Source of the DNA: SIG710 sp045651985
GTDB lineage: Bacteria; Bacillota; Clostridia; Oscillospirales; CAG-272
DNA length: 64,000 bases
Assembly: GCA_045651985.1 (NCBI GenBank)
Contig: JAZRTK010000026.1
Location: forward strand, 62,001 to 126,000
Reading direction: 5' to 3'
Within the stretch, counting starts at the first letter, position 1; every line of letters begins with the position of its first letter. Of this stretch, positions 54,837 through 63,521 are shown in pieces. The position numbers were made by a program, and so were the translations under genes. The notes under the pieces are model-generated. The model did not search any database, had not been told where the DNA came from, and saw only the letters and a program-made list of their open reading frames with translations.

Positions 54837-56945
54837 ATGGAAAATCAGAATAAAAATTCGCTTGAAGCTCCCGTGACCGATATTTCGGGTGTCGGAAAGG
54901 TACGCGCGGCGGCGCTGGAAAAGCTGGGTATCGAGGAAGTGGGCGACCTGCTTTTGCACTACCCCCGTGCATATGAGCACAGAGGGGATATAAAACTACT
55001 TGAAGAATGTATTTTTGGCGAAAAGCAGGCGACTCTGCTGACCGTGGGCTGCGAGCCGCGCATCGCGCGTATAAAACGCGGCATGAGTCTGCTGAAATTC
55101 CGCGCCTACGACGAATCGGGCGTGGCAGAGATAACCTTTTTCAACCAGGATTATCTGAGATCTTTTTTTGAACTTGGCGTCACCTACCGTTTTTTTGGAA
55201 AGGTTGAGAAAAAAGGCAAGAAATTTGAGCTGTCGTCACCTGCTGCCGAGAGATTCGACGAGGAGCACCCCGAAAAGCTGCCGCCGTTCGTGTCGGTATA
55301 TCCGCTGTGCGAGGGTCTGACCCCAAAGGCGGTAACGGGATACGTGCAGGAAGCGCTGTACCGCGCGCAATTCGGTCAGGAAGACCCTATTCCCGCCGAA
55401 TACCTCATCAAAAACAAGCTGCCGACCTTGGCGTTTGCCCAGAAGAATATACATTTTCCTTCGGACTACCGCTCTCTTGCGGCGGCAAAGCGGAGACTTA
55501 TCTACGGCGAGTTTTTCGACTTTGCGCTGTCCCTCATGTCAAAGAAAAAGACGGAACGTCAGCGCGGTGCACCTATATGCGCAAAAGGCGATATATCCGA
55601 GCTTAAAGCGCTCCTCCCGTATGATCTTACAGGCGCGCAAAAACGGGTGATTGAGGAGATCAAAAAGGATATGGGGGCCGATGTTCCCATGCAGAGGATA
55701 ATCGTGGGTGACGTTGGAAGCGGAAAGACTGTATGCGCTATGGCTGCCATGCTCTTTGCCGTAAGAAGCGGACGGCGCGCGGCGCTGATGGCGCCAACCG
55801 AAATTTTGGCGACCCAGCACTACGAGGATATTTCCGAGCTTTTCTCGAAGCTTGGTATTACAACGGCGCTTCTGACGGGCTCCACCCCGCTTTCGCGCAA
55901 AAAGAAGATATATCAAGCTATCTCGGGCGAGAGTGACGAGAAAATAGACGTTGTTATCGGCACTCATGCGCTTATTTCCGAGAACGTGAGCTTTGAGGAT
56001 CTGGGCGTCGTAATCACCGACGAACAGCACAGATTCGGCATAAATCAGCGTGACGCGCTGACAAAAAAGGGCGAGCATCTTCATAACCTTGTAATGTCCG
56101 CGACCCCCATTCCGAGAACCTTGGCACTGACCCTTTACGGCGACCTTGACGTGTCGGTCATCGACGAGATGCCCGCGGGACGGCAAAAGGTGGACACCTT
56201 TGCGGTGGACGAATCTTACCGCCAAAGACTCGATGCGTTCGTCGAAAAGCAGGTAAATGAGGGCGGTCAGGTCTATATCGTCTGCCCCGCGCTTGAGGAC
56301 TCAAAAGAAAATGCGACCGAGATAGGCGAGGTCGGACTTTGGGACATCGACATTTTTACAGGCGAGGTCGTAGAGCGACCCGAGAGAGCTTCCATGAAGG
56401 CGGCGGTAAGCTACTGTGACGAGCTGAGAGCGAAAATGCCCGAAAATTTCCGCATAGAATACGTCCACGGCAAGCTGAAAAGCGCGGAAAAAGACCGCAT
56501 TATGAGCGCCTTTGCGGCGGGCGAGATAGATATTCTCGTGTCCACTACCGTAATTGAGGTCGGGGTGAACGTGCCCAACGCCTCGCTTATGATCGTTGAG
56601 AACGCCGAACGCTTCGGGCTGTCCCAGCTTCACCAGCTGAGAGGGCGTGTGGGACGTGGAAAGAGAAAGTCTTTTTGCGTTCTCGTTTCGGGTGAGCAGG
56701 GCGAGCAAAAGGAAGCCGCCGCCCGACGGCTGAATATTATGAAGACTACTTACAGCGGCTTCGATATTGCACAGCGCGACCTTGAAATGCGCGGTCCGGG
56801 CGACTTTATAGCGTCCGTGTCTACAGGCTTCCGCCAGAGCGGCGGCTTGCGCTTCCGTCTGGCTGATATGTGCGCCGACGCGTCGATCATGCAGGCGGCT
56901 TTTGAGGACGCCGAAGATTATTTTGGCAAAAACACCGACCAATAA
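54837..56945 (+). CDS. recG: ATP-dependent DNA helicase RecG
   Basis: A 702-residue branch-migration helicase for stalled forks and junctions. The N-terminal wedge domain precedes the P-loop GDVGSGKTV, the DEQHRFG box, the SATPIPRTLAL motif and the RIGRGKRKSFC-like motif VI (LRGRVGRGKRKSFC). Length is close to the usual 680-690. The U32 peptidase gene starts 13 bases later. Confidence 0.96.
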   Translation: MENQNKNSLEAPVTDISGVGKVRAAALEKLGIEEVGDLLLHYPRAYEHRGDIKLLEECIFGEKQATLLTVGCEPRIARIKRGMSLLKFRAYDESGVAEITFFNQDYLRSFFELGVTYRFFGKVEKKGKKFELSSPAAERFDEEHPEKLPPFVSVYPLCEGLTPKAVTGYVQEALYRAQFGQEDPIPAEYLIKNKLPTLAFAQKNIHFPSDYRSLAAAKRRLIYGEFFDFALSLMSKKKTERQRGAPICAKGDISELKALLPYDLTGAQKRVIEEIKKDMGADVPMQRIIVGDVGSGKTVCAMAAMLFAVRSGRRAALMAPTEILATQHYEDISELFSKLGITTALLTGSTPLSRKKKIYQAISGESDEKIDVVIGTHALISENVSFEDLGVVITDEQHRFGINQRDALTKKGEHLHNLVMSATPIPRTLALTLYGDLDVSVIDEMPAGRQKVDTFAVDESYRQRLDAFVEKQVNEGGQVYIVCPALEDSKENATEIGEVGLWDIDIFTGEVVERPERASMKAAVSYCDELRAKMPENFRIEYVHGKLKSAEKDRIMSAFAAGEIDILVSTTVIEVGVNVPNASLMIVENAERFGLSQLHQLRGRVGRGKRKSFCVLVSGEQGEQKEAAARRLNIMKTTYSGFDIAQRDLEMRGPGDFIASVSTGFRQSGGLRFRLADMCADASIMQAAFEDAEDYFGKNTDQ

Positions 56946-56958
56946 TTTTGGAGAAAAT

Positions 56959-58215
56959 ATGATTGAACTTTTATCACCTGCGGGTAATTTTGAAAAAATG
57001 CGCGCGGCGCTGCTATACGGCGCGGACGCGGTATATCTGGCGGGAAATATGTTCGGCATGAGAAGTGCGGCGGACAATTTTACCGTAGAGGAGCTGTTTG
57101 AGGCGGCGAGATTTACACACGAGCGCTCAAAAAAGCTGTATCTGACCGTTAATACTATGCCGCGCGGATATGAGTACCCGCAACTGAGAAAATACCTTGA
57201 ATCCCTGCGCGGCTCGGGTATTGACGCCATGATAGTTGGCGACATGGGAGTAATGGACACAATAAAAGAGATCCTGCCAGACATGGAGCTCCACGTTTCC
57301 ACTCAGGCAAGTGCGGTAAGCTCTGCGGCAGTAAAGGCTTACGCACGGCTTGGCGCAAAGCGGGTAGTTCTTGCACGCGAGCTGACTTTTGACGAAATAA
57401 GACGGATAAGAGAGGAAATTCCCGCGGATATCGAGCTTGAAGCGTTCATTCACGGCTCTATGTGTGTTTCGTACAGCGGACGCTGCACCCTTTCAAACTA
57501 CCTGACGGGCAGAGACGCCAACCGCGGTGCGTGTACTCAGCCCTGCCGCTGGAATTACACCATAACCGAGGAAAAGCGCCCCGATATCCACCTACCCATC
57601 GAGCAGACCGAGCTTGGAACCTTCATTCTCGGCTCAAAGGATATGTGTACCATCGAGCACATCCCCGAGCTTGTGGAGAGCGGTATCAACTCATTTAAAA
57701 TCGAGGGCAGAATGAAGAGTGCATACTACACGGCGGTGGTCACCAATGCTTACCGCATGGGGATCGACCGTTATCTTTCGGACAAAGAGGGCTACAAATT
57801 CGATCCCATGCTCTTGCGTGAGCTTGAGAGCGTCAGCCACCGTGAATATTGCACGGGATACTATTTTGACAAGTCCACCGAGGAGGCAAATCTCTGCACC
57901 GAGAACGGATATATACGTGAAAAGGCGTATTTTGCCACGGCTATTGAGTGCGACGGTATGATCGCGCCCGACGTTGCCGCCGAAAACGAGAACGGACGCC
58001 TCTATCCCTTCATTCAGCGCAATAAGGTGAGCGTAGGCGACGGTGCGGAGCTTATTTCCCCCTCGAAGCTCGGAAGACCCTTTGACGTTCGTGAGCTTTA
58101 TTCGGATAAGGGAGAGAAAATTGAAAGTGCGCCCCACCCGGGACAAAAATTCTTTGTAAGAGTTCCCTTTGAGGTAAAGGTTGGCGACATTATGAGAGCA
58201 GGAGAAGAAAAATGA
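56959..58215 (+). CDS. U32-family peptidase (TrhP-like tRNA hydroxylation protein)
   Basis: A 418-residue U32 family member. It shows LLSPAGNFEKMRAALLYGAD, the HGSMCVSYSGRCTLSN and NRGACTQPCRW Cys motifs, and the FKIEGRMKS segment typical of TrhP, which needs prephenate for 5-hydroxyuridine at tRNA position 34. A collagenase-type role (PrtC) is the older annotation. The start at 56959 follows GGAG and matches the family; an ATG 57 bases earlier adds unlike residues. It overlaps uppP by 4 bases. Confidence 0.88.
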   Translation: MIELLSPAGNFEKMRAALLYGADAVYLAGNMFGMRSAADNFTVEELFEAARFTHERSKKLYLTVNTMPRGYEYPQLRKYLESLRGSGIDAMIVGDMGVMDTIKEILPDMELHVSTQASAVSSAAVKAYARLGAKRVVLARELTFDEIRRIREEIPADIELEAFIHGSMCVSYSGRCTLSNYLTGRDANRGACTQPCRWNYTITEEKRPDIHLPIEQTELGTFILGSKDMCTIEHIPELVESGINSFKIEGRMKSAYYTAVVTNAYRMGIDRYLSDKEGYKFDPMLLRELESVSHREYCTGYYFDKSTEEANLCTENGYIREKAYFATAIECDGMIAPDVAAENENGRLYPFIQRNKVSVGDGAELISPSKLGRPFDVRELYSDKGEKIESAPHPGQKFFVRVPFEVKVGDIMRAGEEK

Positions 58216-59072
58216 CGATCTTAATTACGGCGTTGATAGCAACGCTTTACGGAATAGTTGAGGGTATCACCGAATGGCTGCCCGTCAGCTCAACGGGACA
58301 TCTCATTTTGCTTGAAAGCTTTTTTAAAATGCCTGCCGGCGCCGAATTCATGGAGATGTTCGACGTAGTTATCCAGCTTGGGGCGTGTTTGGCGGTGCTC
58401 AGCCTTTATTTTGAGACCCTGATACCTGATTTTGCGGCAAAAAAAGAAAACGGCGGCTTTTTCGGTTGCTCCGAAAACAAAAAGACCTTCAACCTTTGGT
58501 TTAAGATAATCGTGGCGGTCCTGCCGTCTGCCCTTGTGGGACTTCTTCTTGACGACTGGTTCGACGCGCATTTTTACAACGCGATGACCGTAACCGTGAC
58601 GCTGGCGCTTTACGGCGTGCTGTTTATTTTGGTGGAGCAGTTCAACAAAAAGAGAACGCCCTCAATTGAGGCGCTTGAAAGCATCTCGTACGGAAAGGCT
58701 CTCGGCATGGGCTGTTTCCAGGTGTTGGCGTTGGTTCCCGGCACGTCACGCTCGGGCTCGACTATTTTGGGCGGTCTGCTGCTTGGCTACGACCGCAAGA
58801 CAGCGGCGGAATTTTCCTTCTTTCTGTCCTTGCCCACGATGGTGGGAGCGTCGGCACTGAAGATCTTAAAATTCCTGCTTGACGGCGTCAAGATCACCAC
58901 AGCCGAGAAAGTAGCTCTTGCCGTTGGCTGTATCGTTGCGTACGTTGTCTCGGTCGTTGCTATCAAGTTCCTCATGGGCTTTGTGAAGCGCCACAGCTTC
59001 TCGGCGTTCGGTATCTACCGTATCGCTCTTGCGGCGGTCATGGCGGTGTTGCTCATGGCGGGCATAGCTTAA
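58212..59072 (+). CDS. uppP: Undecaprenyl-diphosphatase UppP (BacA)
   Basis: An eight-TM membrane phosphatase that recycles undecaprenyl diphosphate to the monophosphate for peptidoglycan synthesis and gives bacitracin resistance. The catalytic motifs are GITEWLPVSSTGHLIL and PGTSRSGSTI, both intact. Length 286 is slightly above the usual 265-275. Confidence 0.95.
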   Translation: MTILITALIATLYGIVEGITEWLPVSSTGHLILLESFFKMPAGAEFMEMFDVVIQLGACLAVLSLYFETLIPDFAAKKENGGFFGCSENKKTFNLWFKIIVAVLPSALVGLLLDDWFDAHFYNAMTVTVTLALYGVLFILVEQFNKKRTPSIEALESISYGKALGMGCFQVLALVPGTSRSGSTILGGLLLGYDRKTAAEFSFFLSLPTMVGASALKILKFLLDGVKITTAEKVALAVGCIVAYVVSVVAIKFLMGFVKRHSFSAFGIYRIALAAVMAVLLMAGIA

Positions 59073-59092
59073 ATTAAAGAAAGGCAGAAAAA

Positions 59093-59827
59093 ATGGGATT
59101 TTATAAAATTGCCGACCGCGTTTTTGAGATAAAAGAGCGGTTCGGCTATATTGAAAAGGCTTGTGCGGACTACGTTTGCGACCCCTGCACCCCCGACTGT
59201 GCATTTGAGGTGTCGGACGAGGACATAGAATGGCAAAAAGCCATGATGAAAAAGGCGGGCGAGCCTGAAGCGAGGGAAGAATACCTTGAATTTTTGGCGG
59301 CATACCGCCACGTGTCCGAGTTTTTGTGGCACGACGACTGCTTTTTGCTCCACGCGGCGGTCATAACCTTCGACGGAAAGGCATACGCGTTCACCGCCAA
59401 GAGCGGAACGGGTAAGACCACCCACATCCGCCTATGGAAAAAATGCTTTGGAGACCGCGTCGCCATGGTGAACGGCGACAAGCCTCTTGTCCGTAGGGTA
59501 AAGGACGGCGGCGGTGTAAAATTCATCGCATACGGCACCCCTTGGTGCGGAAAAGAAAAGTATCAGCGGAACGTCAGCGCACCCCTTGAGGGAATTTGCG
59601 TGGTGACCCGCTCAGAGAAGAACGAGATCGAGTGCATAGGCGCGGGCGAGGCCGTGCCCGTGCTATACGGGCAGATGCTTGCTATGTCGGACAAAAAATA
59701 CATGGGCGCTCTGCTTGATATGATAGATTCGGTCGTTACAAATATCCCATGTTACAGACTTCGCTGCAACATGGAGGACGAGGCGGCACGCGTTGCTTGC
59801 CGCGCCATGACGGGAGAAAGGATATAA
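59093..59827 (+). CDS. HPrK/PEPCK-like ATPase or kinase, RiPP-type
   Basis: A 244-residue protein with a P-loop TAKSGTGKTTHIRLW (about 101-115) of the HPr-kinase C-domain type, followed by VNGDKPLVRR, the PEPCK/HPrK Walker-B region, and the capping GTPWCGKE. It lacks the HPr-binding N-domain of HprK, and its N-terminus has a CTPDC pair. Such stand-alone proteins occur in peptide (lasso/RiPP-type) clusters as precursor Ser kinases, often next to a PqqD-like gene, as here (2-base spacing). I see no cyclase, protease or precursor in the immediate cluster. Confidence 0.8.
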   Translation: MGFYKIADRVFEIKERFGYIEKACADYVCDPCTPDCAFEVSDEDIEWQKAMMKKAGEPEAREEYLEFLAAYRHVSEFLWHDDCFLLHAAVITFDGKAYAFTAKSGTGKTTHIRLWKKCFGDRVAMVNGDKPLVRRVKDGGGVKFIAYGTPWCGKEKYQRNVSAPLEGICVVTRSEKNEIECIGAGEAVPVLYGQMLAMSDKKYMGALLDMIDSVVTNIPCYRLRCNMEDEAARVACRAMTGERI

Positions 59828-59829
59828 AA

Positions 59830-60093
59830 ATGAAGATCAAAGACGGATTTATAACGAGAAAGATAGGAGACACAAATTACGCCGTTTCCTTTGACGAAAA
59901 CTCACCTATCGGGAACGGCATGATAAAGCTGTCTGACAGTGCCTTTTTCATCTGGCAGCTGCTTGAAGCGGGCACGACAGAGGAGGAAATTCTTTCTGCC
60001 ATGAAAGAAAACTTTCAGGCAGAAGAGGATGTTTTGCGCCGTGATATAAGCGCTTTTGTAACGAAGCTGAACGAGCTGGGGATAATCGAGTAA
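59830..60093 (+). CDS. PqqD-family peptide chaperone (RRE)
   Basis: An 87-residue PqqD-like protein: two strands, IKLSDSAFFIWQLLEAGTT, then a helical KENFQAEEDVLRRDISAFV part. PqqD proteins bind leader peptides of ribosomally made peptides. The start at 59830 is chosen over a longer in-frame ORF since it matches the family and follows the kinase stop closely. It is the strongest hint that the kinase next to it acts on a peptide. Confidence 0.85.
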   Translation: MKIKDGFITRKIGDTNYAVSFDENSPIGNGMIKLSDSAFFIWQLLEAGTTEEEILSAMKENFQAEEDVLRRDISAFVTKLNELGIIE

Positions 60094-60122
60094 AAGCAAG
60101 GAAAGGAATATTTAAAAGAAAA

Positions 60123-61277
60123 ATGCTTTATCTGCCTAACTTGAGAAGAAAAAAGACGCAGATGGCTCTGATCGGCATTATTTTGTCGGTCGCTCTTGCC
60201 GTCGTGCTGGTGATCCTTCTGAAAAACGCAAATCGCAACGATCGTGTAGAGCAGGACCGTCTGCATCAGCTTAACGAGGAGCTTCGCGGCACCTTTGACG
60301 AAGCCGACGACAAGCAGCAGGGGAACAAGGAGCTGCAGGAAAAGCTGAAAAAATACGACGTGTACCAGAAAATGAAGGAAGGACTTCAGGTAAACGCGCT
60401 GTTTCTGGGCAACGGGGCGGCGACCTCCGCAAGCTCGGGAAAGCGTCAGTGGGTATTTGACGCCGTTGATCTCTGGGAAGAAGAATTTGGTGTTACCGTT
60501 CATGGTGGAAATTATGCACGCGAGAATACGACGGCCTTTTACGGTTATACTATGATGAACGAGTATCCGAGGGGCTTGCGGTACGACATCGTGGTTTTAT
60601 GCTACGGTGCGGAGGACGACCCTGCGGATTTCGCTTTCTATTACGACGGACTTTTGCGCAGCATCAAAAATCAGAACGCAAAGTGTGAGATATACTGCAT
60701 CATCGAGGCAAACGCGCAAGGCTATAACGAAAATGCCGAGACGGTGCGCCTGCTCAGTGATTATTACGGCGCGGTCTGCATAGACATGATACAGTATTTT
60801 AAAGACAACGACGTGAATTTCGCCACGGCGCTGGACGGAATCAACCCCACGGCCCAGGGAAGCGACGTCTATCTTGACGCACTTCAGGCGACTGTAAAGG
60901 GAAATCTCAACAGCGAGCGCCGTGTACCCGAGAGAACGGCACCGTACGATTCGCAGGCAGACCGATTTGACAAGTTTACCTTTGTTGAGTCAAAGGCTCT
61001 GAGCCGTGCTACCGTCACGTCCTATGAGTATGTGACAAGCGATCCTATTGCGGGTATTCTGTATTACAATTCAAACGACGGTGGCACTATCCGCATCTAC
61101 GCCAACGACGTCCTCGTTGCTACAATTGACAACCGCGCAAAGGGAATCGAAGGCCGCAGGATAGCCACGGCTATGGTGGGCAAGGACCTTGAAGGTCGGA
61201 CGGTCATACGTATTGAAGCGGGAACTCAGGAAAACCTGACAAATGTTGCCGGAATCGCCACCTGCACAAAAAAATAA
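60123..61277 (+). CDS. Membrane-anchored SGNH-like protein, catalytic residues lost
   Basis: A 384-residue protein with one N-terminal TM helix (about 14-34), a coiled-coil (about 40-85) and an extracytoplasmic SGNH-hydrolase-like domain (about 88-265), then a C-terminal beta-domain. The block I motif, normally GDS, reads GNG (96-98), and block V, normally DxxH, reads DGIN (238-241). The nucleophile Ser and His are thus missing, so it is probably not a hydrolase. It sits right after the PqqD-like gene and may belong to the same system. Confidence 0.7.
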   Translation: MLYLPNLRRKKTQMALIGIILSVALAVVLVILLKNANRNDRVEQDRLHQLNEELRGTFDEADDKQQGNKELQEKLKKYDVYQKMKEGLQVNALFLGNGAATSASSGKRQWVFDAVDLWEEEFGVTVHGGNYARENTTAFYGYTMMNEYPRGLRYDIVVLCYGAEDDPADFAFYYDGLLRSIKNQNAKCEIYCIIEANAQGYNENAETVRLLSDYYGAVCIDMIQYFKDNDVNFATALDGINPTAQGSDVYLDALQATVKGNLNSERRVPERTAPYDSQADRFDKFTFVESKALSRATVTSYEYVTSDPIAGILYYNSNDGGTIRIYANDVLVATIDNRAKGIEGRRIATAMVGKDLEGRTVIRIEAGTQENLTNVAGIATCTKK

Positions 61278-61314
61278 CCAACCAACCGTAAAAACGGCTG
61301 AGAACGGAGGGTAA

Positions 61315-62250
61315 ATGAATATAGAACTAAGAGAACTTAACGAAAAAGCCGAAAAAGACCTCATTGCCCTTTGTACAATGTCGGATAAGGATTATCTGGC
61401 TCGTCTGACACAGGTCTGCGACGAGCTGGAGGCGGCAGACGGAAAACGAAAGGTTCTGCTTCTGGCGGGGCCAAGCGGCTCAGGCAAGACTACCTCCGCC
61501 GCCATAATCGAGGATATTTTGCACAAACGAGGGCACGTGGCCTGGGATATTTCTCTTGATGATTTTTACCGTTCCAAGGACGATCCTCTTTACCCCCGCG
61601 ACGAAAAGGGACAGCTTGACATGGAGTCTGTCCACTCTTTGCGGGTGGATAAGATAAGAGAGTGCATCTCGTCCCTGCTTTCGGGAAATGAAACGGTGAT
61701 ACCCCGATATATCTTTGGGGAGATCGGTCAGATAATCGAGGACGGCGAGCATATAAAAGTGCCCGAGGGGGGAGTGGTCATAATCGAAGGATTACACGCG
61801 CTCAATCCGATTCTTACCGAGGGAATTCTGACCGAAGGCATTTTCCGTATGTTCATCAGCGTTTCTACCAACGTTGTAAGCGGCGGCGAGCGCATAATCT
61901 CGGGACGGAAATTGAGATTTATCCGTCGTGTTGTGCGGGACTACTACTTTCGCGGCATGAGTGCCGACAGGACCTTTAGGGTCTGGCAGAGCGTGCTTGC
62001 GGGGGAGGATAAGTACCTTTATCCCTACCGCTGCCTGGCTGACGTGACAATAAACACCTTCCACCCATGTGAGCTTTCGGTGATGAAGCCTTTCGCGGTC
62101 CCCGTACTTGAGACGCTGACAAAAAAGAACGACTATACCGACACAGTAAAGGCCGCCGTGGCACAATTCTGTTCGGTGACCGCGGAGGAGGCGTTTGCCG
62201 CTCTGTCGGAAAATTCGCTTCTGCGGGAGTTTATCCCCTCGGAAGAGTAA
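61315..62250 (+). CDS. Uridine kinase-like P-loop kinase
   Basis: A 311-residue kinase with Walker A LLAGPSGSGKTT and SLDDFYRSKDDP, PEGGVVIIEGLHALNP and RFIRRVVRDYYFRG segments of the uridine kinase/phosphoribulokinase family. An N-terminal helical extension of about 40 residues is present. Its substrate is likely a nucleoside; members of this longer Clostridial group are annotated only as nucleoside kinases. Confidence 0.85.
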   Translation: MNIELRELNEKAEKDLIALCTMSDKDYLARLTQVCDELEAADGKRKVLLLAGPSGSGKTTSAAIIEDILHKRGHVAWDISLDDFYRSKDDPLYPRDEKGQLDMESVHSLRVDKIRECISSLLSGNETVIPRYIFGEIGQIIEDGEHIKVPEGGVVIIEGLHALNPILTEGILTEGIFRMFISVSTNVVSGGERIISGRKLRFIRRVVRDYYFRGMSADRTFRVWQSVLAGEDKYLYPYRCLADVTINTFHPCELSVMKPFAVPVLETLTKKNDYTDTVKAAVAQFCSVTAEEAFAALSENSLLREFIPSEE

Positions 62251-62270
62251 GCAAGAAAGAGATAATTTAT

Positions 62271-63494
62271 ATGAGTTTTAGAGAAAACAGTTCGGATAAT
62301 ATAATCAGACTTTATTCCACTCTGCCCACCCTTCCTCTGCATAAGGTGCGTGTCGAGATCGACTTGTCTGCGCTCCGCGCAAATTACAGGGCAGTAAAGG
62401 ACAAGGCGGAGAAGATATCACGGGGAAAAAAACCGAAGGTTATCTCGGTGGTAAAGGCTGACGCCTACGGACACGGCGCCGACCGCGTAACCGAAGCACT
62501 TATATCTGAAGGCTGCGATTTTTTTGCGGTCTCATGCATTGAGGAAGCTATTTCGGTGCGCCGCGTCTGTGACGAGGCGGGGGTTGACGCTCAAATTCTT
62601 ATTTTGGGATATACCTTGCCCGAGGAAGCGCATATTCTGGCGGAAAAAAGAATAATCCAGACGGTGTTTTCTCCTGAATACGCCGCTGAGCTTGAGTGCG
62701 CGGCGCAAAAGAGCGGGTGTAAGATCCCCGTTCACGTAAAGCTGGACACGGGCATGAACCGACTTGGTTTTTTGAGCCGAACAGATGCGGAAATAAAACA
62801 GACGGCGTGTGATATAGAACGGCTGTCCTCTATGGCGGGACTTGACGTGCAGGGAATTTTTACTCACTTTGCAAAGGCTGACGAGATAGAGGGCGAAGAC
62901 TCCCTTACCGACCGTCAGATAAGCCGATTCAATGCGGTGTGCTCGGCTCTTGAAGAAAAGGACTGCTGTCCCCCTGTAAGACATGCGTCAAACAGCGCCG
63001 CCACGGTGCGTTTTGGGGGACTGGGACTGGATTACGTCCGTGCGGGCATCGTGCTGTACGGTGCCAAGCCCTCACACGACATCGACGCCGATTATCTGCG
63101 TCCCGTAATGAAGCTCAAAACGGTAATTTCACATATCCATAAGCTGGGCATAGGCGACACGGTCGGCTACGGCGGGACATTCAAAGCCGAGCGCGAGATG
63201 ACGGTTGCGACTTTGCCCATAGGATACGCCGACGGATTTGTACGCGCGTACGGCGGGGCTTTTGTGACCGTTGAGACGGCAAAGGGCGAATACAAAGCGC
63301 CGATTATCGGACGTATCTGCATGGACCAGTGCATGATAGACGTGAGCGACGTTGAGTGCTCTGTGGGCGACCCCGTTCGTATCTTCGGCGGTGACCCGCG
63401 CGAGCTTTACGATCTGGCAAATCAGGCGGGAACAATTGATTACGAGTGCCTTTGCTTGGTTAGCGCAAGAGTGCCGAGAGTTTATAAAAATTAA
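62271..63494 (+). CDS. alr: Alanine racemase
   Basis: A PLP enzyme making D-Ala for peptidoglycan. The PLP lysine is in VVKADAYGHG; GTGMNRLGF-like DTGMNRLGF, the ASNSAATVRF loop, DYVRAGIVLYG and the catalytic Tyr region (GDTVGYGGTF) are intact. The length, 407, is at the long end because of about 20 extra N-terminal residues. The start used (62271) is preceded only by a weak AAGAAAGAGA site. Confidence 0.95.
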   Translation: MSFRENSSDNIIRLYSTLPTLPLHKVRVEIDLSALRANYRAVKDKAEKISRGKKPKVISVVKADAYGHGADRVTEALISEGCDFFAVSCIEEAISVRRVCDEAGVDAQILILGYTLPEEAHILAEKRIIQTVFSPEYAAELECAAQKSGCKIPVHVKLDTGMNRLGFLSRTDAEIKQTACDIERLSSMAGLDVQGIFTHFAKADEIEGEDSLTDRQISRFNAVCSALEEKDCCPPVRHASNSAATVRFGGLGLDYVRAGIVLYGAKPSHDIDADYLRPVMKLKTVISHIHKLGIGDTVGYGGTFKAEREMTVATLPIGYADGFVRAYGGAFVTVETAKGEYKAPIIGRICMDQCMIDVSDVECSVGDPVRIFGGDPRELYDLANQAGTIDYECLCLVSARVPRVYKN

Positions 63495-63521
63495 GGAAAG
63501 CCTTCTTGGAAAAGGAGAAAT

